Positions 31,343-43,500 of a stretch of DNA of 64,000 bases are shown here, piece by piece. The notes beneath the pieces were generated by a model, which did no database searches, was not told where the DNA came from, and saw only the letters and a program-made list of their open reading frames with translations. Source of the DNA: Holtermannia corniformis. Lineage: Eukaryota > Basidiomycota > Tremellomycetes > Holtermanniales. The translations under genes and the position numbers were made by a program. The stretch covers positions 62,001 through 126,000 of the forward strand of contig BCIJ01000008.1 in NCBI GenBank assembly GCA_001599935.1. Direction: 5' to 3'. Within the stretch, counting starts at the first letter, position 1, and the number at the start of each line of letters is the position of its first letter.

Positions 31343-33674
31343 CTACTTGTCCGGCCGCGGCCGCCCCTCCCAGTCCTTGCCACCATTGACGCGCCACTCC
31401 CACCCCCTCAATCTATCCTCATCCCAATTCTTCGCCTCCGCATAGACTTCGGGCTTCTGCAGAAACTGCTCTTCAGGCTTGTTCGAGTGGCTCGAATGCG
31501 TCGCGAGCTCTTGGGGCAAGTATTCCTGCGACTCGGTCAGCTGCATTGCTGCGTGGTGCGCGGGACAACAGACGTTGTAGACTGGATGCCGGTAGTCAGG
31601 ATCATACGAGTATTCCTTACCGTATCCGAGCTGCTTCATGAGGTTTGTGGGCGCGTTGCGGATCTGGAGCGGTACGCCTGGTAACGGAGGTTCTTGCGCT
31701 GCAGCGGCGGCCTGGCGAACTTCCGTCAGCTCGATGTCTCGTGGAAGCTGGTGTCTCGTGGAAGCTGGTGCGCTCACGCACCCGCTTGTACGCGACGTAG
31801 GCTCTCGTCGATTTCGGCGCTTCTGCAAGATATGCAACACAGTGCTGTAGTAGTTCATCAGCCTCATTCTTCATCCAATCGACAGAGTGAGCACGCACAG
31901 CTAAGTTGATGCGACATTCCGGAAGGCCGATGACTTGACAGGCTTGATAAGTCGCCATTGCCTACCAACAGGCAATATCAGCTAATGTTGCGAGTGCGCA
32001 CAAGATCAAGTCCCGCCACGCACCAATGGCAACGCCTGCGGATCCGCCAGGCCAATGTCCTCGCTCGCCATCACGACCAGCCGTCGTGCGATATACAGTG
32101 CGTCCTCGCCGCCCGTGATCATTCTATGATCACTCAGCCATCCTGCAGTCTAGCGGATTCAAAGAACGCACCTGGCCAGCCAGTACATGGCAGCACTCCC
32201 ATCGCTCCCGCGACAGCTTTTATGCAGCGCCGAAATCATATCATACCTCTCTTCACCACTGCGATCGTAGCCCTTGCGCAGGCCACGCCGGATCGCATCC
32301 ATGAGCGCCTTATCGCGCGCTGCGTTGTCTTCGTTCGAGTCGAGACGGGTCTGCTGGCACACCTTGAGAGCGAGTTCGAGGCTGTTGAGAGCTTGGCGGG
32401 CGTCACCGTCAGAGATGTCGGCTAGGAAGGGGATCAGATCTGAAGGGAGGGATGGAGGAGGGGTCGGGAGTGCGGCGAGGGCGTTGGAGAGGATTTGCTG
32501 TAGCGACTCGGGTGTGTGCGGGGTCAACGTGAAGACCCTTCGGGGTAGTCAGCGCTTGAGGTGTAAGTGAGCGTGATAGCAGTACGAACTGGCAGCGGCT
32601 CAGAAGAGCGCCATTGACTTTGAAGCTCGGATTTTCAGTCGTGGCCCCGATCAGCTGTACCCAGCCATTTTCGACATAGGGGAGGAAGAGGTCTTGCTGT
32701 GGTTTGGAGAACCGGTGGATCTCGTCGACCATGAGGATCGTGCGTCTGGCGTTGCGTAAGCTGAACTCAATGCGCATCAGGACTGTTCATACCGGCCAGT
32801 CAGCTTGAGCCCATTTTTCGCTTGCTCAAACACGAGACGAACGTCAGCAGTGCCTGCGCTGTGCCAGTGTCAGCATGCGATCCACTCGTGATACGCATAC
32901 GACGCACCTCGTCGCTGACAGCTCCTTGAAGTCAGCATTCGTCATTTTGGCAATCAGCCGTGCCAAAGTCCTATCTGAACATTAGCATAGGATTTCATTT
33001 AGCTGACGCTCCAACGCACGTCTTGCCGCTGCCTGGCGGACCCCACAGAATCAGACTGCCTGCACCTTCTCCCGACTCCATACGCGCGCGAAGCAATGAA
33101 CGAGGCCCAACGAGATCATCTTGACCTATATACGTCTCCAGTGTCGTGGGCCTTGACCGCTCGGCTAGACTGCGCGACCGTCAATGACAGCAGCTTGAGA
33201 TGGTGGATGCGCACGGTTGAGCCGCCGTAAGAGGATTCACACGCGGCTTCTTCTCCTGCCTGCCACTGGAACCAGTCTCCCCAGGTCCTACCCCTGCACC
33301 ATATCCAGATTCCCACTTGGTCTCACCGCCAAGACTTGGCCGCTTGCCAAGTACCTTTCGAGATGGCTGCGTCGGGGTCGCCTGCTCTGCCTTGGCTGGG
33401 CTCTTCTCCTTCTTCTGTACAGAGAATATCGATGCAAGCGGCTGTGAAGCCTTGGCAGAAGGCGTAGGCTGCGAGATGACCTCTATCTCTGGCGAAGCAC
33501 CCCTGTCAGCGCTTGCATCGTCCGTGCTCGGCCCTGCGCAGGACGAGTCGAGATGGTCGTTGATACTGCTCGCTGAGACCACTAGGCTGCATATCGGGCA
33601 ATGTACTGTACATGCTGCATCAGGATCCCGACAGTAGACAACCATTGGGCTTGCTCACCCCTCGTACTCGCCAT
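31343..33674 (-). CDS. MGS1: Mgs1/WRNIP1 family AAA+ ATPase
   Basis: The ATG at 33674 (MASTR) splices to a UBZ4-type ubiquitin-binding zinc finger, [24 protein letters not shown] disordered linker leads to the clamp-loader-like ATPase: [20 protein letters not shown], Walker [13 protein letters not shown], Walker [14 protein letters not shown], then [20 protein letters not shown] and SRC. The MgsA/WRNIP1 C-terminal domain follows: [56 protein letters not shown]. It binds stalled replication forks and ubiquitinated PCNA. Intron lengths are typical. One intron carries a 17-bp tandem duplication. Confidence 0.95.
31734..31767. repeat. 17-bp tandem duplication in an Mgs1 intron
   Basis: TGTCTCGTGGAAGCTGG occurs twice head to tail. 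Confidence 0.8.
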
Positions 33675-33971
33675 GACCGCCGGCGCTGTCCGCGTCCGCG
33701 TGGAGGTCTCGACGGCCAGCGGTGTGCGACACGGCACATGAAAAGCTGCGATGGGCAGGATTAGAATAACAATTGTTATCAAGAAATGTCTTGCTTTCGG
33801 CATTCCGGCGTTGGCGTTTAGCGTCAACCCCACCCAGGGGTAGTTAAACAAGCCTCACGTGATCAATTCCACGCCTACTGTACATCACCCGCGACGATTC
33901 CCCAGATTTCCTGAAACCTACCATTCCGCGATGCGTGTTTGTGCGCGTCACACTGCGTTCAGCGACGTACA

Positions 33972-36437
33972 ATGTCCCGCGCAGAGTCACCACAGTGGGA
34001 GACGGCAACGTCAAAGAAAAGGAAATCATCGTTAACGTCGCCGAGACCGTCGCCGGTCACTACACCCGTGGGCTCGCGGCTGGTCGTGCCGCAGGTCACG
34101 GAAGATGAGGATGGGTTCACAAAGGTCATCACCAAGGAGCAGCGGCGCAAGTTGAAAAAGGTGGCCAAGAAGGAAGGGGAAGCTGCTCACGTACGTGTCG
34201 CTGATGATGAGGCGGGCTACTGTGTTCATATCTGCGGAACAGCTACGACCACAATTCCAATTCAACACGAATGGCTTTGGACGCAAGATTGGTGTTGCGG
34301 TGCGTGAGGATACATCACAAGACGAAGAGTGCTTATTCGTCGCAGCACATTCGCGACTTTGTCATCCACACCATCACTGGGCAAGGCCAGCCGCCCAACT
34401 GGATTGTCGCCCAAGTGCGCTTCACATCAATACTGTATATTCCCCAGCTGACCCTCGTAGAACCGACAAAGTATAGCTCACACGCTGCTTCTCCTCGTGC
34501 CTGGTATCCTGCCCCAACACCTCGGCCTCGCTCCCGTCCCACCAAGCGCAATGCTCCCTTTCGCCACATCCACAAGCCAATACATTGTCCCGCCGGGAGC
34601 CGAACAGGACAAGCGAAAGGTCGAACTGCCCATCATCTCAAAGCTGTTCAGCTATGCTTGCCCCACGCGTGCTCCAGGCGACTCGCGCAGACTACACAGC
34701 GTGCTCGGCACGCTCGTGATGAGTGCGATCCCAGATGCAGAAAAGGCGCGTCGGCGAAAGGAGAAGGATATCGGTGCGTCTCGCAAATACGAATTCAAGT
34801 TTACTGATGGACAGCAATAGCCGAAGCCCAACCAACCTCGGTAACATCCTTGGACCCATCAAGCTACCTCTTGACACCCGAGGAGATGCTCGACAACGAC
34901 TACAACCTCCCATCCTACCTGCTCTCCAAAATCTCCACTGTTGCTTCCGAGGCCGCTGCGATCGGCTCGAGCCGAAACCATAACAATGTCAGTGTTCATC
35001 GAAATGGAAAAGGTAAAGCGAGGGATGAGGGCTGGGTGGAGACGTCGGAACGCGGCACCGGGGATGTAGAGGGATGGCGCGTGCTGGCGGTGGATTGTGA
35101 GATGGTGAGTTCTTCACTCTATTGGATATGGTTCGCGGCGCGGGGGTGGTTGAGTCGTGCGTCACTTGATCCCTTCCATACGTAGCTACTCCTGTTCCAG
35201 TCTCGACTGCGTTACCAGTTCCCTGTATTAGATCTGAGCTCATATCAACGCAGTGTCTCTCTGAAGACGGTCAAGAACTCGCCAGAGTCTCGTGCGTCGA
35301 CTACGAGAGCGGCAAAAACGTCTTTGATGCGCTCGTCAAACCACCCAAACCCATCATCGACCACCTCACCCAGTCAGTGTTCCAGTTCTAGATCGGCATC
35401 CCACGCTGACTGTTGAGCAGGTACTCTGGCATCACCGCCGAGTCTCTAGCCACTGCCACACACACCCTTGCAACGATCCAATCCCATCTGCTCGACCCCA
35501 CCAACAACCTCATCACCCCACGAACCATTCTGCTCGGTCACTCGCTCGAGTGCGATCTATCAGCACTACGCATCAAGCATCCACACTGTATCGATACCAG
35601 CGTCATCTTCCAACATCCAAAGGGTCCACCCTACAAGCAGGGCTTGAAGTGGCTCGCGGGCAAGTTTCTGAACCGCGAGATCCAGACGGCAGACGCGGGT
35701 AAAGTCGGACATGACTCTGAAGAGGATGCGCGGGCCTGCGTGGATCTACTGAAAGCCAAGCTGGCGAATGGTATGCTGGCTAGCAGAAGCAGTGGCAAGT
35801 GCTAACACAACTGTAGGACCCGATTTCGGCGTCATCCCGCAAGAAAACGAGTCGATCTTTGAGCGCCTGGCGCGCAACCAAAACACAACAGCCGTGTGCG
35901 ATTACGGCAACCCGATGACTTGGTATGGTGCCAAGGCCACAACTGTTGCTCCGTGCGAGAGCGATCAAGAGGTCATCAATGCCATCAAGAAGCACGTTGG
36001 CGAGCACGAACTGAGCTTTGGGCGGCTGATGGGCTTGCAGAAGAGCTTGGGCTGTAAGTTGCCTTGGCGCGTCGGCGACGGCAGACTGATGCATCCTAGG
36101 GTCCGCAAACAAGACATCTCGTGGTGTCAGCGACGACACAGGCTCATCTGGTGATCTACCGGCTCCAACGCCAACCGAGGCCCTCGCAACACTCAATACC
36201 CAACTCGAGAACCTGTACGAGGCATTGCCGCGCAACACAGCCGTCGTGCTCCTGACCGGTCACGCGGACCCCTTGCCTATGCTGGCTCTCAACGGCCGAC
36301 GCCAGCGATGGGAGCGTGAGGTGCGTTTGGTAGGGATCTCCCAAGTGACCGAGAAGTGGACGGCAGAGGACGAGCGGGAGCTCGAGAGTGCAGTGTTGCA
36401 GGCGCGTGAAGGCATGGCATTGTTCTGTGTCCGATGA
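33972..36437 (+). CDS. REX1: Rex1/Rnh70-type 3'-5' RNA exonuclease
   Basis: The DEDDh exonuclease motifs are present: VLAVDCEM|CLSEDGQEL (Exo I, D-x-E), LLGHSLECDLSALRIKHP (Exo II) and HDSEEDARACVDLL (Exo III, His and Asp). An N-terminal region (FNTNGFGRKIGVA, HIRDFVIHTITGQG, RKVELPIISKLFSYACPTRA) matches the Rex1 family. The C-terminal part is a degenerate RRM-like extension (TAVVLLTGHADPLPML). Rex1 trims 5S rRNA, tRNA and other RNAs in the nucleus. Several introns are present. The one at about 35105-35250, splitting the Exo I motif, is longer than usual (about 145 nt). Confidence 0.9.
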
Positions 36438-36971
36438 TGCATGAGCCTTGCCGAGCCCGCTGATCACTTGATAGCGGCCTAGTCCCGCAAATGATAAGAA
36501 TAAGGAAGGCTTGTGACTACATACATACCGGCTGACGGCTGACACACTCACGGGGCGACAAGCTCGCGCTTAGGACGAGTGGAGCGCGTGGGGGTCTTAC
36601 GTAGCTCTGTCGATCACGCCGAGTTTACCGGAGGTAGGAAGCTGCCGACCGGTCCGTTGCAGGACGGTACAGTCTCCTTGGCGTACGTTTCAGGCAGCTG
36701 TGACCTCTTACGGACCCGTCAGGGAATGGCCCGTACACCTTATCAGAGTTGGTCGACGTTGCAAAGGCCGACGCCGTCTCCTGGCCAAAGTGGCAGTTGG
36801 CGTTTGCTCCGCATGGTTCGCTTGGCAGGAAGCACATGGCCCGGCCTCCACCTCAGAATTTCGCCGGGCGAGCCTTATCGCTCAGCCATTGGCTTGTGTC
36901 TTAAGCTGCGTTGCCAAGCGACCAAACTGCGCGTCTATCCTGGCCCATTTCGCCTCGAGGAACCCGCAATC
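36438..36971. other. Intergenic, 534 bp, upstream of the nucleoside transporter
   Basis: The frame of the downstream gene stays open back to 36579, but the sequence before 36972 lacks transporter-like character and is taken as 5' leader. Confidence 0.45.
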
Positions 36972-39333
36972 ATGGCTCAGGAGCAGCTCCCCACACACTC
37001 GCACACTCACGCAGTGCCTCACTTCTCCAACCCCGAAGGCGAAGAGATCGTCAATGCTCACCCGAGCGTGCACAAGTCGCACAGCAACGAGAAGTTGCCT
37101 GTGCCTAATGCAGAGGGTACGGCGACGCCAAACGACACATCGGTAGACGTAGAGGCCTATCGCTCGAGCGAGGAGAGTGAAGACGCTCGTCAGAGCAAAA
37201 TCGCCGAAGGCTGGAATGCTTTCCGCAAATCCAAGACGTCGACGGTGATCCGCGATGTGCTTCTTATCGGCCTCATTGTGGGTCGCTTCAGCGCCGATTC
37301 GCGCAGCCTGCTGACAAGCTTGATAAGCTTGGCTGGTGGATTCCGGGTATAATCAGGCAGGAAACTCGGCATTACTGGGTCATCACGACTATCTGGGTAT
37401 GTCTACACTACAGCTCGGCTTGGTCACGCGACACATGCTAACACTGGTGTCCTCAGTCGTGGTTCTTCATCCTCCTCATTCTGCTCCACAACAACCGCTA
37501 TGTCTCGCAAGAGCCGTTCAAGCGCGCCATTGGCGCAGTCTGGGCCACCTGCGTCGAGGGCCCTTGGGATCGCGTTCCCTACGTTGGGAAGCTCACCATC
37601 GGCTGGGTTTCGCTTCTCGTTCTCTTCCTTGGTTCAGCTTTTGGTATCAAGCCAACCGAGACCTCGCCATACAAATGGCGCGCCGTTTCGCTCTGCGGCA
37701 TGGTCGTCCTCTACGGCCTCGCGTTCCTCTTCAGCACCCGCCGTAGCGCTGTCAAGGCACGAACTACCATTCTCGGTCTCATGATGCAAATGATCCTCGG
37801 TCTTTTCGTGTTCAAAACCGGTGCCGGTCTCAGCCTCTTTACCTGGATGGCCCTCGCCGCTGCCGACTTCCTGCTCCAGGGTCAGGCTGGTGGTGCCCGC
37901 TTCTTCTGGCGTGACTTTGTTGACAACGGGTTAGTACTACAAGGTGTCAGTAATTAGCCATGCTAACGAGGCGACAGCTACTTCTTTGTCAACACGTTGT
38001 CATCGATCATCTTCTTCGTCGCGGTGCGTTGGGTGTTTGACTCAAGTACAAGCGCTTGACTGACAAGCGCGCGATAGGCGGCCACCGCTCTCTACTACTG
38101 CGGTGTCATGGGTTGGGTCCTTGTACGTGCCAGCGCGCCATGGTGGCTTACAGAGCAGATGTTTACCCGATCTGTCATCCATAGAAAAAGTTCTCCTGGT
38201 TCTTCTCAAAGACGTTCGGTCTGTCGGGTGCCGAGGCCGTCGTAGCTGCTGCTTCACCATTCAGTGCGTTCGCCCGGGATTTTCACGACTCGTTGCTGAT
38301 CTGCCTCTTCAGTCGGTCAGGGCGAGAATTGCATCGTCGTTAAGCCCTATGTCAACACGTTCACCGACGCCGAGATGCACCAGGCCCTTACGTCTGGTTT
38401 CGCCACCATTGCCGGTTCCGTCTTCATCGTAAGTCGTGATTGTATCATATTGCGGTACCACGGCTCATCACCGTGCTAGGCCTACGTTCAACTGGGTATC
38501 CCAGCCAAAGACCTGTTGACGTCGTCCATCATGTCCATTCCGGCATCGATTGCGCTGTCAAAAATCAGTGTGCCCGAAACGCGCACTCCGGTACGTTTCT
38601 CTGGCAGCTTGATCAAGAAATCAGCTTACACAGTGCAGCTCACCCTCGGCACATCCGGTCTCGCTCCAGTCGAAAAGGAGGACGAGTCGGTCAACCTTCT
38701 CCATTCGTTCTCCAACGGCGCCTGGCTCGGTGTCAAGGTCGCCGGCCTCATCTTCGCCAACGTGCTCTGCATTGTCTCGGCACTGTACGCCGTCAACGGT
38801 CTGCTGGCGTGGATTGGCCAATTCTGGGGTATTGACCGGACGGGCGACATGTCGCTCTCGATTGAGCTTATCGGCAGCTACCTGCTGTACCCTTTGACCT
38901 TCCTGCTTGGTGTCCCACCCGCCGACATTCTTCCGGTGGCGCGCTTGATCTCTACCAAGATCGTCGCCAACGAAGTGAGCATACATCTGACAGCGAAGTG
39001 GCGCACCCTCGCTGACGTACCCATAGTTTGTTGCGTTTGACAGTCTCTCGAGCCAGGTCGCTGCCGACCCGCTGTTCATCAGCCCCCGTGCTCAGCTTAT
39101 TGCCCGGTAGTGAGTTCTGATCACTCGACCGGTCCATACATCGTCTAACATGCCGCAGCGCTCTCTGTGGCTTCGGCAACATTGCCAGTGCCGGTATCAA
39201 CATCGGCATCCTTGTCGCCCTTGCCCCCAAGCGCTCCGCCGCCATCATCCGTTTGACCCCTCGTGCGCTGGTCACTGGTATCATTGCCACCCTATCGACC
39301 GCTTGTGTCGCCGGCGTCCTGGGCGACTCGTAA
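36972..39333 (+). CDS. Concentrative nucleoside transporter (CNT/NupC family)
   Basis: A hydrophilic N-terminus (MAQEQLPTHSHTHAVPHFSN) precedes about 12-13 membrane segments. Family blocks are WRAVSLCGMVVLYGLAFLFS, ILGLMMQMILGLFVFKTGAG, FFVNTLSSIIFFVAA, FSKTFGLSGAEAVVAAASPF, GQGENCIVVKPYVN, MHQALTSGFATIAGSVFIAY, LLTSSIMSIPASIALSKISV-PET and ALCGFGNIASAGINIGILVA. GQGEN and SGAEA are the classic nucleoside- and cation-binding hairpin motifs. It takes up nucleosides across the plasma membrane with H+ or Na+. About ten short introns are present. Ends LGDS-TAA. Confidence 0.95.
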
Positions 39334-39583
39334 ACGCACGGCGTTCAGGGTAGATTGCTGCAACGCATCGACAGACGGCACAGGGATTTGGGAGGGTTTC
39401 ATTCGAGGGTTTACGGGAGGGCGACTTGCGTCCATTGTATATTGCTGGGCTACATATCCATATGTAAAGCAACAACTCCATCACACACACAAGCAGCGGA
39501 GCATTGCGTAGAGCGAACAAGTGGTGGACTTGCGGTTAAGCAAAGGTACCAGTACATGACTATAGCTACATTGAGGCCCTGCT

Positions 39584-40386
39584 TCATACGCGCTCACACA
39601 CCCAGATCGCACCGCGACAGCCGGCGCCGATTACCGCACCTAGTAGCGCATGACCGGGCGCCTTCTGCGCACCTTCCTCAACCGCCGTGTCAAGATGCTC
39701 GAGCTCGTCATCGCGGAATTCCGTGAGGATACTAGACAGCAGTGGGAGAGATGGGTGTGGCTTCTCTGATGCGTCTAGCATTGGCGCCAGGGCCTTGATC
39801 TGACTGTGATATCATTAGTCTTGCTCAACAACATCCTGCTCATGATGCGCACTCATCATAGTGCTCGCCGATAACAGTCTCGACTGCCTCGGTGCACGCC
39901 ATGGCGGCTTCTTTGCCCATGGCAGCTGTCACCGCGCCGAGACCGAACGCCATGCCCTCCCATACAGGCCACAGTAGTGTTGGTCGCACATTGTGCTGTT
40001 TCTGCAGCTCTCCGCAGACCTTCAGATGGTGCCTTTCCGTCTCCCACATTTCCTATAGCGACGTCAGCCAAGACTGCTTTGCACTGAGATGACAGGGAAC
40101 GCACCTCCACTTGCTGTGCCGACTTTTGGTCTCCCTTCAGTTCGAGCATAAACTTCTGGCCCTTGTAGATAAAGTTGGCGCCCAGTTCTCCCGCCTGGTC
40201 TACTCGAATTGTGCGCTCGATGATCTGCCGCTGACGCGGTGTGAGGCCGATCGGGGTTGAAGTCGTTGCTTCGGGTGGAGGAGGCGGGGGAATCACTTTT
40301 GAGCTCGAGGGGATGTGATATGCGTAGGACGCGAGCCCGCGGCTCAACATCCGCGCTGTTTGCTGCTTTGGTCGCATGAGAGACAT
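39584..40386 (-). CDS. COQ7: Coq7/Cat5, 5-demethoxyubiquinone hydroxylase
   Basis: Three exons. The N-terminus (MSLMRPKQQTARMLSRGLAS) is Arg/Ser-rich and fits a mitochondrial presequence. The di-iron carboxylate core carries IIERTIRVDQAGELGANFIY (first Glu), EMWETERHHLKVC (ExxH), EGMAFGLGAVTAAMGKEAAM, TEAVETVIGEHYDEQ, and ILTEFRDDELEHLDTAVEEG (ExxH near the end). It hydroxylates demethoxyubiquinone in ubiquinone synthesis on the matrix face of the inner membrane. Length is about 220 residues, normal. Confidence 0.95.
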
Positions 40387-40538
40387 TGTGACAGGGCAGG
40401 GATAGTGCAGAGTCTTGCTTCGACAACGCTCGATTGATCGGCCGTGCTGAGCTTTCCCACGCTACCGCCACTGACTGTAGGCTGCCGTTACAACATTCGA
40501 CCATGGCAAGCCGTGCATCGCGTCATATACAACATCAG

Positions 40539-43500
40539 CTACTCTTCGTCGCTCAAGTCCACGAGCCGCTTTCGTTTCCCGTTGCTGCGCGCCGGCTTTT
40601 CGAGTGGCGGCCAAGCCTTCTCCTCACGCTCTGTCTTTGTCTTTGACTTGCTGGCGACGCTCGTCTTGAGCTTCATTTTCGCGACTTGCGAGCCGATCTC
40701 GAAAGCCTTCAGTGTCTTGGCCGCAGCAGGGTTTACACGGAGTAGCTGTGCGAGCAAGTCAGCCGTTGCTCTGCTGCACCGCTCGCATGACGAACCTCCA
40801 GACCGGCCTCGTAGATTCCACGCTCCGCTATGGAGTCGCCAAACGCCGATTCGTGATTATGTGCAGAAGCTGGTTGATCAGCTCTGTGGATGAAGAAGCA
40901 TACAGGACAGATCCGTACCGATGATGTGTAGTTTCTCCAATACATCGTCCTCGACTTTGCTAGGTACTGTTGCGATTGCATCAGAGAAGTGGATCAACGC
41001 AGTGCTTTTGCTCACGAGGTTTCTGCGACCCGTCCTCCTCGTCGAGTAGATCATCCACAACACTGTCCGTCTTGCGTTGTCGAGCATCGGCCAATTTGCG
41101 ATTCGCTCGCATAGTCTCAAGTTCCTGTGCTCTTGTCAGCGCAAGGGTCGACTCATCGACTATAACTCACATCCTCATCAAGGTCAGCCAGGTCCTCATC
41201 GTCACCTTCGTCCGCTTGGAAGCCGCCTTGAGCTTCCATCATGAAGTACTTCTCCGCCTCTTTGACCCGGTTGAGCTGCGACACATGAGCTCCGAGTAAC
41301 TCGTGATCGAGAAACCTTACGGTGCTGCGGATGAAGCCGCCCTCTTTGTAGATGAACAAGTTCTGGATGCCAAACAGCTCGCCTTGGGCCTCTTCGCCGA
41401 CAGCACCGTCGAAGCCAACATGCACGCGAGCCTCAAAGGTGCCATCGTTGCTGCAGGAGATCAGCATCGTGTTTCTGGGCGGCATATGCGTACTGACATC
41501 TGCTTGGACCGGATTTGCTTGTGTACTAGTAGGATCAGCCCTATTCAGATCCCTCACGGCGATATACCTTGACGCTCGTACATGATTTCCTCAATGGTGC
41601 CTTCGCCGATTAGGCGATAAACATCACTATACCCAAAGTTGGCCCGAGGTTCTACGACACGGACGGGACGTACACTGCACGCTTCTGCCCAATACGGAAG
41701 GCTCGGTCCATGGCTTGCAAGTCGTTTGCCGGATCTGAAGGCAGTGTCAGCGTCAGACAGGAGATAGCGGCGAGTCACTGACTCCAATTCGGATCGAAGA
41801 TGACCACTTTGTTCGCCTTACTACGTCAGCCTTCGCTTCGTGTATCAAGATGAGCACGGGCGACTTGCCGCCGTGAGGTTGAGACCAACGCCACCGGCCA
41901 TTGTGGAAATCAAGAAGACGTAGTTGTCGAGGTTTGGATCTTGGAAGGCATCCACCATGGGCAGCCGATCTGCAGGCGGCACCTCGCCGATGAGCATGAG
42001 GCAGTTGTAGCGCACTTTAGGGCCTATCAGCAACAGGCGAATAGGGAAGTCCTCACGCACACTTCAACTGGATGAAGTCGTGCACGATGCGCAGCAGCCG
42101 GACAGAGTTGGAGAAGATCAACACTGAGTTGATCAGTAACTGCTGAGTCCGCTCAAGTTAACCCTGACCTTTGTTGTGTACGCCCTCAGCTCGCCAATCT
42201 TGTAGGAGTGATTCGAGAATCTACCATCACAGACGCTCATTAGCAACCGCCATAGCCCACGATAGACAAACCTTCCACTTCCCGCAGTATTCGGCGTTCC
42301 TAAAGTCGAGTCAGCGCTTCGCCAACCATCTGACAAGTCGAGGGCGTACCATCCCACTTCCACTGCGTTCTGTCGGTCCAGAGGTAAGCCTGCTCTAATC
42401 TGTTGTTGCTTTAGATGTCTTTATGTGGGTTCGGTCATTCACTCACACACATGCGGAGCTGATCGCGATCCGCTCTTGACTAGGTGGCACCGCTGTCAGC
42501 GAACCACGGGTATTGAATGCGCGACGTACGGGTTTGTGGGTAGCGTCTTTGCCGTTCACTGCAAGCATACAATGTCAGCAAGATTCAAGAGACATTGCCA
42601 TATGGCGTACCGGGTAGCAGCAGCGCAACGTGCTAGTTTATGTCAGTCGATCCTACATCTGGTAAATAGCACGCACGTTAGCAGTTTTTCCAAGACCGTG
42701 CATGCTGCCACAGTCGTGTCAGCAATAGCGAAACGCCTTTATTGTACGCACACAGGAAACATGACTTCGCGCAGCGTTCGTCCGTCTTCTGTGGTTTTGT
42801 GACAGCATTGCTTGCGACTGACATCATGTCAACAGCTGAACAGATGCTTAGGAGCTAGACTTACGCATTCTTGCTCCCGCATGAGCACGCCTTGTTGCGT
42901 AGGAGGATGAACTGGCAATCTAATACAGATCAAGCTTAGACGAGCGTCAAAGGCAAAGACAGCTACCTTCCGACTCCAGGATGGCCTTGTAACCAATGAC
43001 CTGCGCGGGTGCCAGCGGACAGAAGATGGCAATGTCGCGCTTGACTGGTAGCTACAGGAACATCAGTTTCGCCAAAATTGTGCACAGATGTATGCTTACC
43101 TCGTGTGCGATCAATCTCTTATCTCTCCGCAAGTAGAACTCGGGCAGGATGCGGTTCTTCAGTTGATAGAGGCGCATCTGTTGCGCGGTCAGTCTGACTC
43201 ATGCCGTGCGGTGCAATAATCACAATGCTCTCGACCATGGGGCCGATGGTCGTGTCAAGCCGGTGACCCATCTTGATCGGTTTGACGATAAAGTCCTTCC
43301 ATTGCTTCCGAGTCCCGACTTGACCTCGACTTGCCTACGGAGTCGTTAATCTCGTTCTCGAGCGAACGATACAGAACTCACATAGTCCAGAACAGACCAC
43401 ATCTCTTCCAGCCTGTTCTGGATCAGAGTACCTATTTGACACTGGTGAGCAGAGCTTCCCCATGCTGCCCGCGCGCGTACCGGTCAAGCCAAACGCCCGC

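Noticed and set aside
36579..36971. N-terminal extension of the nucleoside transporter frame
   Set aside because: The frame is open, but the sequence has no transporter-like or targeting character; MAQEQLP at 36972 is the likelier start.
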